The position numbers were made by a program, and so were the translations under genes. 24,293 nt of DNA from VAZQ01 sp034669045 (GTDB lineage Bacteria; Pseudomonadota; Alphaproteobacteria; Rhizobiales; Xanthobacteraceae): positions 1 to 24,293 of the forward strand of contig JAXDOD010000142.1 in assembly GCA_034669045.1 (NCBI GenBank). Direction: 5' to 3'. The notes beneath the pieces were generated by a model. It was not told the origin of the DNA. It did not search any database and was given only the letters and a program-made list of their open reading frames with translations. Position 1 is the stretch's first letter. Each line of letters starts with the position of its first letter. This document shows, one piece after another, positions 12,846 to 22,104 of this stretch.

Positions 12846-13913
12846 TCACTCGCCGGCTTCGTTCTCGCCGGGCTTGGCCTTGCCTTGTCTGGCCAAGCGC
12901 TCCAGCGTCGCCACTTCCCGCAACCATTGCCTGATGGGACGGCCCGGCGCTCCGGCCCAGCGCTCGCCGGCCGGAACACCGGTCATCAGGCCGGTCTTGG
13001 CCGCGAGCATCGCGCCCGCTCCGACGGTGAGGTGATCCGCGATCCCCGCCTGCCCGCCCATGATGACCCCGTCCTCCACCGTCGTGCTGCCGGATATCCC
13101 GACCTGTCCGGCCAGCAGACAGTGTCGCCCGATCGTGACGTTGTGCGCGATTTGGACGAGATTGTCGATCTTGGTTCCCTCGCCGATGACGGTGTCCCTG
13201 ATGGCTCCGCGATCGATCGTGGTATTGGCGCCGATCTCGACATCGTCCTGGATGATGACGCGGCCGACCTGCGGCACCTTGCGCGCGCCCTTGGCGCCGC
13301 GCGTGAAGCCGAACCCATCCTGTCCGATCGCGCAGCCGGGATGCACGATCACGCGGTCGCCGATCAAGGCGTGGGTGATCGAGGCGGTGGCCCCGATCGC
13401 GCAATGGCGACCGATGCGCACCCCCGGCCCCAGGACCGCGCCGGGGCCGATCACCGTGCCGGCGCCGATCTCGACGCCGGGGCCGACGACGGCGCCGGGA
13501 TCGATGGTCACCCCGTTTTCCATGCGCGCGCTCGGATGGACGAAGGCGTGCGGAGATTTGCCGGTGGTCTCGAACAGCGACGACGGCCGCAGCGCACCCG
13601 GAAACAGCGTCCGCGCCACCTCGACGAAAGCCGCATAAGGTGCGCGCACGCAAAGCACGATGACGCGGTCGGGCAAGGCGCTCGCCAGGCGATCGAGGGT
13701 CAGGCAAATGCCGGCCGCGGTCGTGGCGGCCTGGTCCGCGTATCTGGCATGGTCGAGGAACGTGACGTCGCTTGGCGTCGCGCGATCGAGCGGCGCGATG
13801 CCGGTGACGCGGTGGTCGAGATCGGCGCCGGGCCGCGGCTCGGCGCCGGTGAGCGCGGCGATCTCGCGCAGCGTGAGCGCCTGTGCCAGCTCGAAACTAT
13901 GCGGCGCGCTCAT
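12846..13913 (-). CDS. lpxD: UDP-3-O-(3-hydroxyacyl)glucosamine N-acyltransferase
   Basis: Third step of lipid A synthesis: N-acylation of UDP-3-O-acylglucosamine from hydroxyacyl-ACP. The ATG at 13913 gives 355 residues; the frame is open to 13970 but the extra 19 residues overlap the end of bamA. Residues 1-115 are the uridine-binding N-terminal domain and about 120-310 are hexapeptide beta-helix repeats (for example ENGVTIDPGAVVGPGVEIG). His257 in NLVQIAHNVTIG matches the catalytic His239 of E. coli. IGQDGFGF (196-203) is another hallmark. It lies 34 bases downstream of bamA in the same direction with only a weak ribosome site, as in the common bamA-lpxD-fabZ-lpxA order. Confidence 0.96.
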   Translation of the reverse strand: MSAPHSFELAQALTLREIAALTGAEPRPGADLDHRVTGIAPLDRATPSDVTFLDHARYADQAATTAAGICLTLDRLASALPDRVIVLCVRAPYAAFVEVARTLFPGALRPSSLFETTGKSPHAFVHPSARMENGVTIDPGAVVGPGVEIGAGTVIGPGAVLGPGVRIGRHCAIGATASITHALIGDRVIVHPGCAIGQDGFGFTRGAKGARKVPQVGRVIIQDDVEIGANTTIDRGAIRDTVIGEGTKIDNLVQIAHNVTIGRHCLLAGQVGISGSTTVEDGVIMGGQAGIADHLTVGAGAMLAAKTGLMTGVPAGERWAGAPGRPIRQWLREVATLERLARQGKAKPGENEAGE

Positions 13914-13947
13914 GCGTTTTGAACCGTTGCGCGGCCGGCAGCCAAGA

Positions 13948-16452
13948 TCAGAACGTCGCCCCGCCGCCAAAGCGGAAATACTGTTTCCGATCCGAGGCCT
14001 GCTTGGTGATCGGGTAGGCCAGATCGAACCGGAGCGGGCCGAACGGCGAGGCCCAGAGCAGGCCGACGCCGACCGACGAGTTCACGAACATGCTGTTGCC
14101 GGCCACAGTGAGCGACTCGCCGGTGGCGCCGGGCCCTGTCGTCCAGTCTTTCGGGCCGACGTAGTTCCAGAGCGAGCCGGCATCCGCATAGGCGGCAACT
14201 TTGACGCCGGAGTCCTTGGGAAGGAAGTAGAGCGGCGTCTGGAATTCAACGCTGGCGCCCCAGTACATCGAGCCGCCGAGCGAGTCCTGCGTGGTTCCAG
14301 GGGTCACGTCGCGCGGTCCGATCCCTGACGGGGCAAAGCCGCGCACGAGGTTCGGCCCCATCTGGAAGTGATCGAGCATCCGCACGCTGCTCCCGCCCCA
14401 GCCCCCGATGTGGCCGGCTTGGAGGTGCAGCACCCCGACGATGTCCTGCACCACCTCGTAGTAGCTGCGGAAATCACCGGTCGTGCGAAAGAATTTCACG
14501 TCGCCGCCGACGCCGGCGAAATCCTGCTTGAACCCGGCCGCGATGCCGCTGGTCGGATTGCGATTGTTGTCGAGCGTATTGTAGTTGAGATCGTAGCCGA
14601 CCAGCGAGGTGAGCACCGGACCTCGCGCCAGCTCCTTGCGCACCGCCAACGATGCCTCGCCGTCGAAGTAGCAGTTGTGCGCGAAGGGCAGGCCGGTGGT
14701 CGGATCGATCCACGGCAGGCCGGTCGCCGGATTGATGCCGTTGACGTCGGTCGGGAACGTGCCGGCACCGCTATTCGGCGTGAGATTATTGCAGTTCATC
14801 AAGTAGGAGGGCAGGCTGACCTTTTGGTTGTAGATCGAATACCTCAACTGCAAGCCGAGATCTTCGCGCAAGGCGAATCCGAGCCGGGTGGAGGCACCGA
14901 CCGTCTTGGTATCATAGGAGGTGAAGTTGGTCGACTTTTGCGTCCTGGAGAAGATGTCGACGCCCCAGGCCAGCCGGTAGCCGAGCAGGTAGGGCTCCAC
15001 GAACGACAGCGAATACCCGGAGGCATGCTGGCCATATTGCAGCGAGGCCTTGGCGTAGAGGCCGAGCCCGAGCAGGTTGCGTTCGCCGATGCTGACCTCG
15101 CCCATGATGCCGTCGGACGTGGAGTAGCCGCCCGCAACCGAGAACTCGCCGGTCGACTGCTCTTCCACCGAGACGACGATGACCACGCGATCGGGCGCCG
15201 AGCCGGGCTCGGTCGTGAGCTTCACGTCCTTGAAGTAGCCGAGGTTCTTCAATCGCCGTTCGGCCCGCGTGATCAGGGCGCGGTTGTACGGGTCGCCTTC
15301 CGCCACGTCGAACTCGCGCCGGATGACGTGGTCGCGCGTGCGCGTATTGCCGCGGACGTTGATCTGTTCGATGTAGACACGCTGCCCGTCGTCGATCGTG
15401 AAGGCGATGTTCACCCGCCGCGCCTGGACGTCGCGGTCCGCCCGCGGCCGCACCGAAATGAACGCGTTGCCCTGCCGCGCGCCCTCGATGGTCATGTCCT
15501 CGACGGTTTTTTCGACCGCCTCGGTGTTGTACACCTCGCCTGGATAGACCCTGAGCCTCGAGCGCAGCAGCCCGGGATCGAGCGTGCGCACGTTCGAGCG
15601 CACGTCGACGGTCCCGACGCGGTACTGCTCGCCTTCGTCGATCATGAAGTTGACCACGAAGCCGCGCCTGGCCGGGTCGTAGGCGGCCGCCGCCGTGACG
15701 ATGCGCACGTCCACATAGCCGTGCTTGAGGTAGAACCGGCGCAGCAGTTCCCGATCCGCCTCGAGCCGATCCGGATCGTAGATGTTGGCGGTCTGCAGGA
15801 ATGCCAGGATGCCGGTTTCCGACGTCTTGATCACGTCCTTCAGGCGGTAGTCCGAATAGGCGCGGTTGCCGACGAACTCGATGTACCTGACCGTGGTCTT
15901 GTCGCCCTCGGTGATCTCGAACACGAGGTCGACGCGGTTGTTCGGCAATTCGATGATCTTGGGATCGACGCGCACGTCGTAGCGGCCGCTGCGCCGATAG
16001 ACCTCGACGATGCGCTGCACGTCGGTCTGAACCACCGGACGCGACAGGGTGCCACGTTCCTTGGACTGGATCTCGAGCTTGATCTGCTCGTCCTTGACCC
16101 GGCTGTTGCCTTCGAAGGCGATCCGATTGATGACCGGGTTTTCCATCACGACCACGACGACGCGGCCGCCGACCGTGCTGATCCTCACTTCCAGGAAAAG
16201 GCCGGTGGCGTAGAGCGCCTTGTAGGCCTCGTCGATCTCGTGCGGGCCGAGGCGGCCATCGCGCGACGGTTTGAAATAAGAGCGCACGGTGCTCGCTTCG
16301 ACCCGCCGGTTGCCCTCGACCACGATCGAGCTCACCGATTGGGCATAGGCGACACCCCCCGGCACAACCGCCGGCAACGCACCCAACACAATCCCCCCGA
16401 GGACAAAGCCCACGACGCTCAGTCCTCGAACCAGCCGCACACCAAATGTCAT
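13948..16452 (-). CDS. bamA: outer-membrane protein assembly factor BamA
   Basis: Omp85-family core of the BAM complex, inserting beta-barrel proteins into the outer membrane. The ATG at 16452 gives 834 residues with AAAGGG ten bases upstream; an in-frame TTG at 16458 would add two. A Sec signal peptide with a long hydrophobic core ends near AYA-Q at about residue 37. POTRA domains span about 40-430 (VSSIVVEGNRRVEASTVRSY opens the first). The 16-strand barrel follows, with the conserved VRGF motif at 703-706 (Arg704), and the chain ends in Phe (GGGATF), the usual barrel signal. An insertion with Cys554 and Cys594 and a short duplicated motif sits in a barrel loop. Downstream of rseP by 153 bases, upstream of lpxD. 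Confidence 0.96.
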   Translation of the reverse strand: MTFGVRLVRGLSVVGFVLGGIVLGALPAVVPGGVAYAQSVSSIVVEGNRRVEASTVRSYFKPSRDGRLGPHEIDEAYKALYATGLFLEVRISTVGGRVVVVVMENPVINRIAFEGNSRVKDEQIKLEIQSKERGTLSRPVVQTDVQRIVEVYRRSGRYDVRVDPKIIELPNNRVDLVFEITEGDKTTVRYIEFVGNRAYSDYRLKDVIKTSETGILAFLQTANIYDPDRLEADRELLRRFYLKHGYVDVRIVTAAAAYDPARRGFVVNFMIDEGEQYRVGTVDVRSNVRTLDPGLLRSRLRVYPGEVYNTEAVEKTVEDMTIEGARQGNAFISVRPRADRDVQARRVNIAFTIDDGQRVYIEQINVRGNTRTRDHVIRREFDVAEGDPYNRALITRAERRLKNLGYFKDVKLTTEPGSAPDRVVIVVSVEEQSTGEFSVAGGYSTSDGIMGEVSIGERNLLGLGLYAKASLQYGQHASGYSLSFVEPYLLGYRLAWGVDIFSRTQKSTNFTSYDTKTVGASTRLGFALREDLGLQLRYSIYNQKVSLPSYLMNCNNLTPNSGAGTFPTDVNGINPATGLPWIDPTTGLPFAHNCYFDGEASLAVRKELARGPVLTSLVGYDLNYNTLDNNRNPTSGIAAGFKQDFAGVGGDVKFFRTTGDFRSYYEVVQDIVGVLHLQAGHIGGWGGSSVRMLDHFQMGPNLVRGFAPSGIGPRDVTPGTTQDSLGGSMYWGASVEFQTPLYFLPKDSGVKVAAYADAGSLWNYVGPKDWTTGPGATGESLTVAGNSMFVNSSVGVGLLWASPFGPLRFDLAYPITKQASDRKQYFRFGGGATF

Positions 16453-16520
16453 TCGCAACGCGCCCTTTGTTCCCCTTTGGTCGCTTCGAGAGCAGGATGG
16501 CGTGGTGTTGCAGAGAACCC

Positions 16521-16548
16521 CGTCTACAGCGTTTCAGCTGCAGTGCAA
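16521..16548 (-). promoter_or_regulatory. weak candidate promoter for bamA
   Basis: On the minus strand TTGCAC (16543-16548) and TAGACG (16521-16526) are separated by 16 bases, inside the 153-base rseP-bamA gap, about 70 bases before the bamA start. The match to sigma70 boxes is mediocre. The gap is the longest within the envelope block, so an internal promoter is plausible; nothing else is clear in it. Confidence 0.22.
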
Positions 16549-16605
16549 ACCAACCCGACCCTGCTCGTGACCCCTTTTGTCCCCAACAGTTGCTCGATTG
16601 CCACG

Positions 16606-17745
16606 CTACGAGACGAATCGGCGGACGATTCCGCTGATATCGTTGTAGGTCGCGAAGATCATCAGCATCAGAACCAGCGCGAGACCGATCCGGAACCCCA
16701 CTTCCTGCGCCCGCTCCGACAGCGGCCGGCCGCGGATCGCCTCGATGGCATAGAACATAAGGTGACCACCATCGAGCAGCGGCACCGGGAACAGGTTGAG
16801 CAGACCGATCGAAATGGACAGCACCGCGGCCAACTGCATCAGGGCCGCCATTCCGTAGGTCGCAACCTGGCAGGAGACCTCGGCAATGCGGATCGGACCG
16901 CCGACCTGGTCGGCCGACTCCCGGCCGGCGAAGACGCGCCCGATATAGCTCAGCGTGCGTTCGGCTACGAACCAGGTCTCGTACACCGCCAGCCCGATGG
17001 CCCTGTGCGGCGCGACCGGCTCGTATTGCAACTCGTTGGGGTCCATCGAGCGGCTGATGCCGAGCACGCCGATGCGATGGACGTTGCCGAAACTGTCCTT
17101 GACCTCCTTGAGCGCCGGGACCGCCGTCAGCGTGACTTGCTTGCCGCCGCGGTCGACGACGATGTCCAGCGTCTGGCCAGCGCTCATGCTGACGATCCGC
17201 TGCATTTCCGGGAAGCTCTCGATCCGCCGGCCGTTGATGCTGACCACGATGTCGCCGGGCTGGAATCCGGCCGCCGCCGCCGCGCTATCGGCCGCGACGG
17301 ACTCCACCCGGGCCGCCGTGCTCGGCTTGCCATACAACATGAACAAGCCGGCGAAGATGGTGATGGCCAATAGGAAATTCGCCAGCGGGCCCGCCACCAC
17401 GACGGCGGCGCGCGCGGCCACGCCCTTGTGCACGAAGCTCTGACTGCGCTCGGCCTCGGTCATGGCCGCAACGGCGGCCTGGTCCGGCACGCTGGCGGCA
17501 TTCTCATCGCCGAAGAACTTTACGTAGCCCCCGAGCGGGATGGCGGCGACCTTCCAGCGCGTTCCATGGCGGTCGTTGAAGCCAAAAAGTTCCGGCCCAA
17601 ATCCGATCGAGAACACCAATACCCTGACACCACACAAGCGCGCGACCAAAAAGTGTCCGAGCTCGTGGAAGAACACCACGAGACTGAATACGAACAACAC
17701 GGGCAAGCCGCCGTAACAGCGGACCACCCCCAACAAAAAATCCAT
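16606..17745 (-). CDS. rseP: RIP metalloprotease RseP (site-2 protease)
   Basis: Inner-membrane zinc protease that cuts membrane-embedded substrates such as anti-sigma factors in the envelope stress response. The 379 residues carry the active-site HELGH at 27-31 in the first membrane helix and the third zinc ligand Asp325 in PVPLLDGGH in a late helix. A PDZ domain lies at about 140-215 (GFQPGDIVVSINGRRIESF). Only one PDZ is evident, against two in E. coli RseP (450 residues), as in many alphaproteobacterial versions. The ATG at 17745 has a GGGGGAAG ribosome site six bases upstream. It lies between dxr (45 bases upstream) and bamA, a common arrangement that links outer-membrane assembly with stress sensing. 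Confidence 0.95.
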   Translation of the reverse strand: MDFLLGVVRCYGGLPVLFVFSLVVFFHELGHFLVARLCGVRVLVFSIGFGPELFGFNDRHGTRWKVAAIPLGGYVKFFGDENAASVPDQAAVAAMTEAERSQSFVHKGVAARAAVVVAGPLANFLLAITIFAGLFMLYGKPSTAARVESVAADSAAAAAGFQPGDIVVSINGRRIESFPEMQRIVSMSAGQTLDIVVDRGGKQVTLTAVPALKEVKDSFGNVHRIGVLGISRSMDPNELQYEPVAPHRAIGLAVYETWFVAERTLSYIGRVFAGRESADQVGGPIRIAEVSCQVATYGMAALMQLAAVLSISIGLLNLFPVPLLDGGHLMFYAIEAIRGRPLSERAQEVGFRIGLALVLMLMIFATYNDISGIVRRFVS

Positions 17746-17790
17746 TTCGGACTTCCCCCGACCGACGCCACCAATGGCACGCCGAACGTC

Positions 17791-19020
17791 TTAAGATGCC
17801 TTTGCGGCAATTTCGGGCAAGAGTTCACGGGCCAACAATCTTGAATCATGGTCAACAAAGAGCGCGTCCTCGACCGTTTCCGGCTCCCGCATCAAGCCAC
17901 GGCGCGCCGCCGCCTCCAGGGTGGCCTCGACCAGGGCCGTTATCCCCAGGAAATCCAGCCCCCGGGCGAGGAACTCGCTCACCGCGACCTCATTGGCGGC
18001 ATTGAGGACGGTCGGCGCACCGCCGCCGGCCTCGAGCGCGCCCCGCGCCACGCCGAGCGCGGGGAACCGTGCCAGATCGGGACTCTCGAAGCTGAGCGTG
18101 GCCGCCTGCGCCAGGTCGAGCCGCGGGGCCGGCCAGGCGATCCGCTCCGGCCAGGCCAGGCAATGGGCGATCGGGATGCGCATGTCGGGACTGCCGAGCT
18201 GGGCGATCAACGAGCCGTCGCGGAACTCGACCAGGCTGTGCACGATCGACTGGGAATGCACCAGCACGTCGATCGAGTCCGAGGCGAGGCCGAACAGGTG
18301 GTGGGCCTCGATCACCTCCAGGCCCTTGTTCATCAGCGTCGCGGAATCGATGGTGACCTTGGCGCCCATCGACCAGTTCGGATGCTTGAGCGCCTGTTCC
18401 GGCGTCGCTGCCCGGATCGCCGCCGCGGTCCAGGTGCGAAACGGCCCGCCCGACGCCGTGAGGATGACCCGGCGCACGTCCTCCTTGCGATTCGATCCCA
18501 TCGCCTGGAACAGGGCATTGTGCTCGGAATCGACCGGCAGAATGATCGCGCCGGAGGCCGCCGCCCGGCGCATGAACAGGCCGCCGGCGCACACCAGGCA
18601 TTCCTTGTTGGCGAGCGCGACAATGGCGCCGCGCTCGGCGGCCGCGAGCGTCGGCCTGAGGCCGGCCGCGCCCGTGATCGCGCCGATCACCCATTCGGCC
18701 GGGCGCTGGGCCGCTTCGACCAGCGCCCCCTCGCCTGCCGCGGCTTCGATGCCGCTGCCGGCGAGCGCATCCTTGAGCTCGCGATAGGCGGACGGCTCCC
18801 CGACCGCCGCGAAGCGGGCGCCGAGTTCGCGCGCCAGCGCGGCCAGCGCCGCGGCATTGCGATTGGCGACGACCGCCTCGACGCGGTAACGCGCGCGCTC
18901 GCGTTTGAGCAGGTCGATGGTGCTGGTGCCGATCGAGCCGGTGGCGCCGAGGAGCGTCACGCTGCGTTGCGCTTGCGCAGGCGCGCTTTGCTCAGTCCGT
19001 GCCGCCGGTACGATCGTCAT
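17791..19020 (-). CDS. dxr: 1-deoxy-D-xylulose 5-phosphate reductoisomerase
   Basis: NADPH-dependent enzyme turning DXP into 2-C-methyl-D-erythritol 4-phosphate, the committed step of the MEP isoprenoid pathway, which feeds undecaprenyl diphosphate synthesis by the nearby uppS. The ATG at 19020 gives 409 residues; an open frame continues to 19080 inside the cdsA end and is discounted. Seen: the NADPH-binding LLGATGSIGTST (23-34), ALANKE (135-140), metal ligands Asp164 and Glu166 in PVDSEHNA, and Glu235 in NKGLEVIEAHHLFG; TASGGPFR at 188-195 is the mobile-loop block. It starts four bases after the cdsA stop. Confidence 0.96.
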   Translation of the reverse strand: MTIVPAARTEQSAPAQAQRSVTLLGATGSIGTSTIDLLKRERARYRVEAVVANRNAAALAALARELGARFAAVGEPSAYRELKDALAGSGIEAAAGEGALVEAAQRPAEWVIGAITGAAGLRPTLAAAERGAIVALANKECLVCAGGLFMRRAAASGAIILPVDSEHNALFQAMGSNRKEDVRRVILTASGGPFRTWTAAAIRAATPEQALKHPNWSMGAKVTIDSATLMNKGLEVIEAHHLFGLASDSIDVLVHSQSIVHSLVEFRDGSLIAQLGSPDMRIPIAHCLAWPERIAWPAPRLDLAQAATLSFESPDLARFPALGVARGALEAGGGAPTVLNAANEVAVSEFLARGLDFLGITALVEATLEAAARRGLMREPETVEDALFVDHDSRLLARELLPEIAAKAS

Positions 19021-19024
19021 CCAC

Positions 19025-19918
19025 TCACCACACCAACAGGCCGCGCGCCGGCGCATCGAGCCCGCCGCGGGCAAAGCCAATCATCGCGGCGATGACGGCG
19101 GCCGCCACGAAGCCGTCGAGCCTATCCATCAGACCGCCGTGGCCGGGAATCAGGTGGCCGGAATCCTTCGCCCCGAAACGACGCTTCAGCAGGGATTCGA
19201 ACAGGTCGCCGGCCTGCGCGCAGATCGACAGGACGGCCGCGAGCGCCGCAACCACGATGATGTCCGGCAGGCCGGCGGTCCTGGCGATGACGACGGCCAC
19301 GGCAACCGCGGCCGCCACGCCGCCCACCGCCCCGGACCAGGTCTTCTTCGGGCTGATGCGCGGCGAGAGCTTCGGCCCGCCGATGGCGCGGCCGACGAAA
19401 TAGGCGACGATGTCGGTCGCCCACACCACCGCGAACAGGAACAGGATGGCGACAAATCCAAGCCGCGCGTCGGAGCGCAGCACGACCGGCGCGACGCCCA
19501 GCAGTCCCGCATAGGGGATTGCGCTCGCGGCCCAGGCGCGCCGGTCGCGCGGCGCCAGCGCCGCCACTCCGAGCATCCCCATCGCGAGGACCGTGATCGC
19601 CCCCAGCAGACGCGTCTCGTGCGTGCCTTCAAGCGCGCTGCCGGAAGCACCGGCAAGCGCTACCGCGAGCACGACCGAGGCGCCGCCGATCATGACGACT
19701 GCACGCCGGTCTTCGCCGGCCACCAGCGAGGTCCATTCCCACAGAACCAGCGTCGCCGCGACGCCCCAGAACACCACGAACGGCCAGCCCCCCACATAGG
19801 CGACGCCGAGCGCGAGCGGCGCCAACACCAGCGCGGACAGGATGCGCAGCGTGAGTTCCCGGCCGCCGACGCTGGCGATGCGCAACGGACGCGCGGGATC
19901 CGCGTCGGCCATGCTCAT
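19025..19918 (-). CDS. cdsA: phosphatidate cytidylyltransferase
   Basis: Integral inner-membrane enzyme making CDP-diacylglycerol from phosphatidate and CTP, the precursor of all phospholipids. The 297 residues contain about seven or eight hydrophobic segments. The family signature is complete: SPKKTW at 189-194, GDLFES at 237-242, KDSG at 251-254 and PGHGGLMDRLD at 258-268. The ATG overlaps the uppS stop (ATGA), so translation is probably coupled. The next ATG, two codons on, is a possible alternative start. Confidence 0.95.
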   Translation of the reverse strand: MSMADADPARPLRIASVGGRELTLRILSALVLAPLALGVAYVGGWPFVVFWGVAATLVLWEWTSLVAGEDRRAVVMIGGASVVLAVALAGASGSALEGTHETRLLGAITVLAMGMLGVAALAPRDRRAWAASAIPYAGLLGVAPVVLRSDARLGFVAILFLFAVVWATDIVAYFVGRAIGGPKLSPRISPKKTWSGAVGGVAAAVAVAVVIARTAGLPDIIVVAALAAVLSICAQAGDLFESLLKRRFGAKDSGHLIPGHGGLMDRLDGFVAAAVIAAMIGFARGGLDAPARGLLVW

Positions 19919-20673
19919 GAACCGGTTTTTGCGATCAGCCCGCCGAACCGGCGCTCACGGCGATGGTATTCGGCAATTGCCCCTTCCAGCGCGACGCGGT
20001 CGAAGTCCGGCCAGTAGGTGGGGACGAACACGAGCTCGCTATAGGCCGACTGCCACAATAGAAAATTGGACAGCCGCTGCTCGCCGCTGGTGCGGATGAT
20101 GAGGTCGGGGTCGGGCAGATCGGGCGCATAGAGGCAGGCCGCGATCTTGTCGGCGGTGATGCCGCTCGCCGGCATGCGGCCGGCCACGACCTCGGCGGCG
20201 AGCCGCTGCGCGGCGCGCGCGATCTCCTGGCGTCCGCCGTAGTTGAAGGCGACCACGAGCGTGAGCTTGTCGTTGTCCTTGGTGAGCTCCTCGGCTTCTT
20301 CCAGGAGCCGTCGGATTTCCGAATCGAGATCGTCGCGCTCGCCGATGACGCGCACATGCACGCCGTTGCGGTGGAGGTCGACCAGGTCGTTGCGGATGAA
20401 GCGGCGCAGGAGCCCCATCAGGTCGCGGATTTCCGACGGCGGCCGGGCCCAGTTCTCCGAGCTGAAGGTGAAGATCGTCAGGATGCCGATGCCGAGGTCG
20501 CCGGCGGCGCGCACCGTGCGACGCAGCGCCTCGACGCCGCGCCGGTGCCCCTCGGTCCGCGGCAGTCCGCGCGCCGAAGCCCAGCGCCCGTTGCCATCCA
20601 TGATGATGGCCACGTGCCGGGGCACGGCGAATTCGCCCATCTGCATGCTTGGCACTGGCTCGGCCTTGGACAT
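19915..20673 (-). CDS. uppS: undecaprenyl diphosphate synthase (cis-prenyltransferase)
   Basis: Builds the C55 lipid carrier for peptidoglycan and O-antigen by adding isopentenyl units to farnesyl diphosphate. The 252 residues show IIMDGNGRW with catalytic Asp26, FTFSSENWARP at 68-78, and RTSGEQRLSNFLLWQ at 194-208, whose Arg194 and Arg200 match the diphosphate-binding arginines of E. coli UppS. The ATG at 20673 follows the frr stop by 12 bases with a GAGGTGA ribosome site. The stop overlaps the cdsA start. Confidence 0.96.
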   Translation of the reverse strand: MSKAEPVPSMQMGEFAVPRHVAIIMDGNGRWASARGLPRTEGHRRGVEALRRTVRAAGDLGIGILTIFTFSSENWARPPSEIRDLMGLLRRFIRNDLVDLHRNGVHVRVIGERDDLDSEIRRLLEEAEELTKDNDKLTLVVAFNYGGRQEIARAAQRLAAEVVAGRMPASGITADKIAACLYAPDLPDPDLIIRTSGEQRLSNFLLWQSAYSELVFVPTYWPDFDRVALEGAIAEYHRRERRFGGLIAKTGS

Positions 20674-20685
20674 CGCCCGGTCACC

Positions 20686-21249
20686 TCACACCGTGAGGAT
20701 CTCCTTTTCTTTGATTGCGAGCATCTTGTCGACCTCGGCAATCGATTCGTCGCAAGCTTTCTGAACCTGGTCGGACGATCGCTTGCCGTCGTCCTCGCTG
20801 ATCTTATGATCCTTTTCCATCTTCTTGAGCACGTCGAGCCCGTCGCGGCGAACATGCCGGATCGCAACCCTAGCGGCTTCCGCATATTTGTGCGCGACCT
20901 TGACCAGGTCGCGGCGCCGCTCCTCGTTGAGCTCCGGGATGCGCAGCCGCAGCACCTGCCCTTCCGTCGACGGCGTCAATCCGAGATTGGAGGCCGAGAT
21001 AGCCTTTTCGACGGCATGAACCATCGACCTGTCCCAAACCTGGACCGAAAGCAGGCGCGGCTCGGGCACGCTGATGGTGGCGACCTGATTCAACGGCATG
21101 TGCGTGCCGTAGGCCTCGACCTGCACCGGCTCGAGCATGCCGGGAGAGGCGCGCCCGGTGCGCAGCCCTCCCATCTCGTGCTTGAGCGTCGCCAAGGCGC
21201 CCTGCATGCGCCGTTTGATGTCATTGATATCGTGCGTTTCGTTTGCCAT
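20686..21249 (-). CDS. frr: ribosome recycling factor
   Basis: Splits post-termination ribosomes together with EF-G. The length of 187 residues is standard. MQGALATLKHEMGGLRTGRAS near the N-terminus and VRDIRR-like AIRHVRRDGLDVLKKMEKD in the C-terminal helix mark the family (three-helix bundle domain I). It ends VDKMLAIKEKEILTV, as usual. A strong GAGGGG site lies five bases before the ATG at 21249. The gene follows pyrH by 74 bases. Confidence 0.97.
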   Translation of the reverse strand: MANETHDINDIKRRMQGALATLKHEMGGLRTGRASPGMLEPVQVEAYGTHMPLNQVATISVPEPRLLSVQVWDRSMVHAVEKAISASNLGLTPSTEGQVLRLRIPELNEERRRDLVKVAHKYAEAARVAIRHVRRDGLDVLKKMEKDHKISEDDGKRSSDQVQKACDESIAEVDKMLAIKEKEILTV

Positions 21250-21323
21250 GGCGACCCCTCGAAGCTGTTCGGTCGATCCTGCGCGCCGCGTCCGGCTGCG
21301 GCGCTTCGAATGTGTGCGTTACC

Positions 21324-22040
21324 TCAATCGCCGACGACGGTGGCATGCCCTTGTCCGCGCAGCACCGCCTCGATCGCTCCTGCCGTGCGGATGGAGAACA
21401 CGATGATAGGCATACGGTTTTCCTGGGCAAGCGCGAAGGCGGTCGTGTCCATGACCTTGAGCTTGCGCTCGATCGCCTCCTGATGGCTGAGGCGGTCGTA
21501 GCGCTTGGCGTTGTTGTCGGTCTTCGGGTCGGCGCTGTAGACGCCGTCGACGTCGGTCGCCTTGAGGACGGCGTCGGCGCCGAGCTCGGCGGCGCGCAGC
21601 ACCGCGGTGGTGTCGGTGGTAAAGAATGGATTGCCGGTGCCGGCCGCCAGCAGGAGCATGCGTCCCTCGGCGAGGTGCCGCGCGGCGCGCCGCCGTTCGT
21701 AGGTCTCGCAGATTTCCGGCATCGCCAAGGCCGACATGGTGCGCACCGCGGCGCCGGCCTGCGCCAGCGCGCTTTCGAGCGCGAGCGCGTTCATGACGGT
21801 GGCGAGGATGCCCATCATGTCGCCGGTGACGCGCGGAATGCCCTGGTCGGAAACCTTCACGCCGCGGAAGATGTTGCCGCCCCCGACCACGATGCCGAGC
21901 GCGACGCCGAGCGCCTGCGTCGCCACCAGGTCGGCCGCGATGCGCTCGAGCGTCGGCTGATGAATGCCGAAATGCTCGGGGCCCATGAGGGCTTCGCCGG
22001 AGACCTTCACCACGACGCGTCGGTAGATCGGCTGGGCCAT
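21324..22040 (-). CDS. pyrH: UMP kinase
   Basis: Bacterial-type hexameric uridylate kinase (amino-acid kinase fold) that makes UDP from UMP for nucleotides and for UDP-GlcNAc, the starting sugar of the lipid A genes nearby. The ATG at 22040 gives 238 residues; the frame is open far upstream inside tsf but that is a shadow. Seen: VVVKVSGEALMG (9-20), GIVVGGGNIFRG (49-60), DMMGILATVMNALAL (74-88) and TDVDGVYSADPKTD in the C-terminal half. It lies between tsf (64 bases upstream) and frr. Confidence 0.97.
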   Translation of the reverse strand: MAQPIYRRVVVKVSGEALMGPEHFGIHQPTLERIAADLVATQALGVALGIVVGGGNIFRGVKVSDQGIPRVTGDMMGILATVMNALALESALAQAGAAVRTMSALAMPEICETYERRRAARHLAEGRMLLLAAGTGNPFFTTDTTAVLRAAELGADAVLKATDVDGVYSADPKTDNNAKRYDRLSHQEAIERKLKVMDTTAFALAQENRMPIIVFSIRTAGAIEAVLRGQGHATVVGD

Positions 22041-22104
22041 GGTGCGTTCGCTCGGTCCCGATCGCCCCTGTCGCCTTGGGGCGCGGTCGGCAGGCTGACT
22101 GCGG

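Noticed and set aside
14368..17373. A 1001-codon open frame on the plus strand opposite bamA and rseP
   Set aside because: It is antisense to two clear genes, has low-complexity Arg/Asp/His-rich composition typical of high-GC shadow frames, and shows no recognisable domain.
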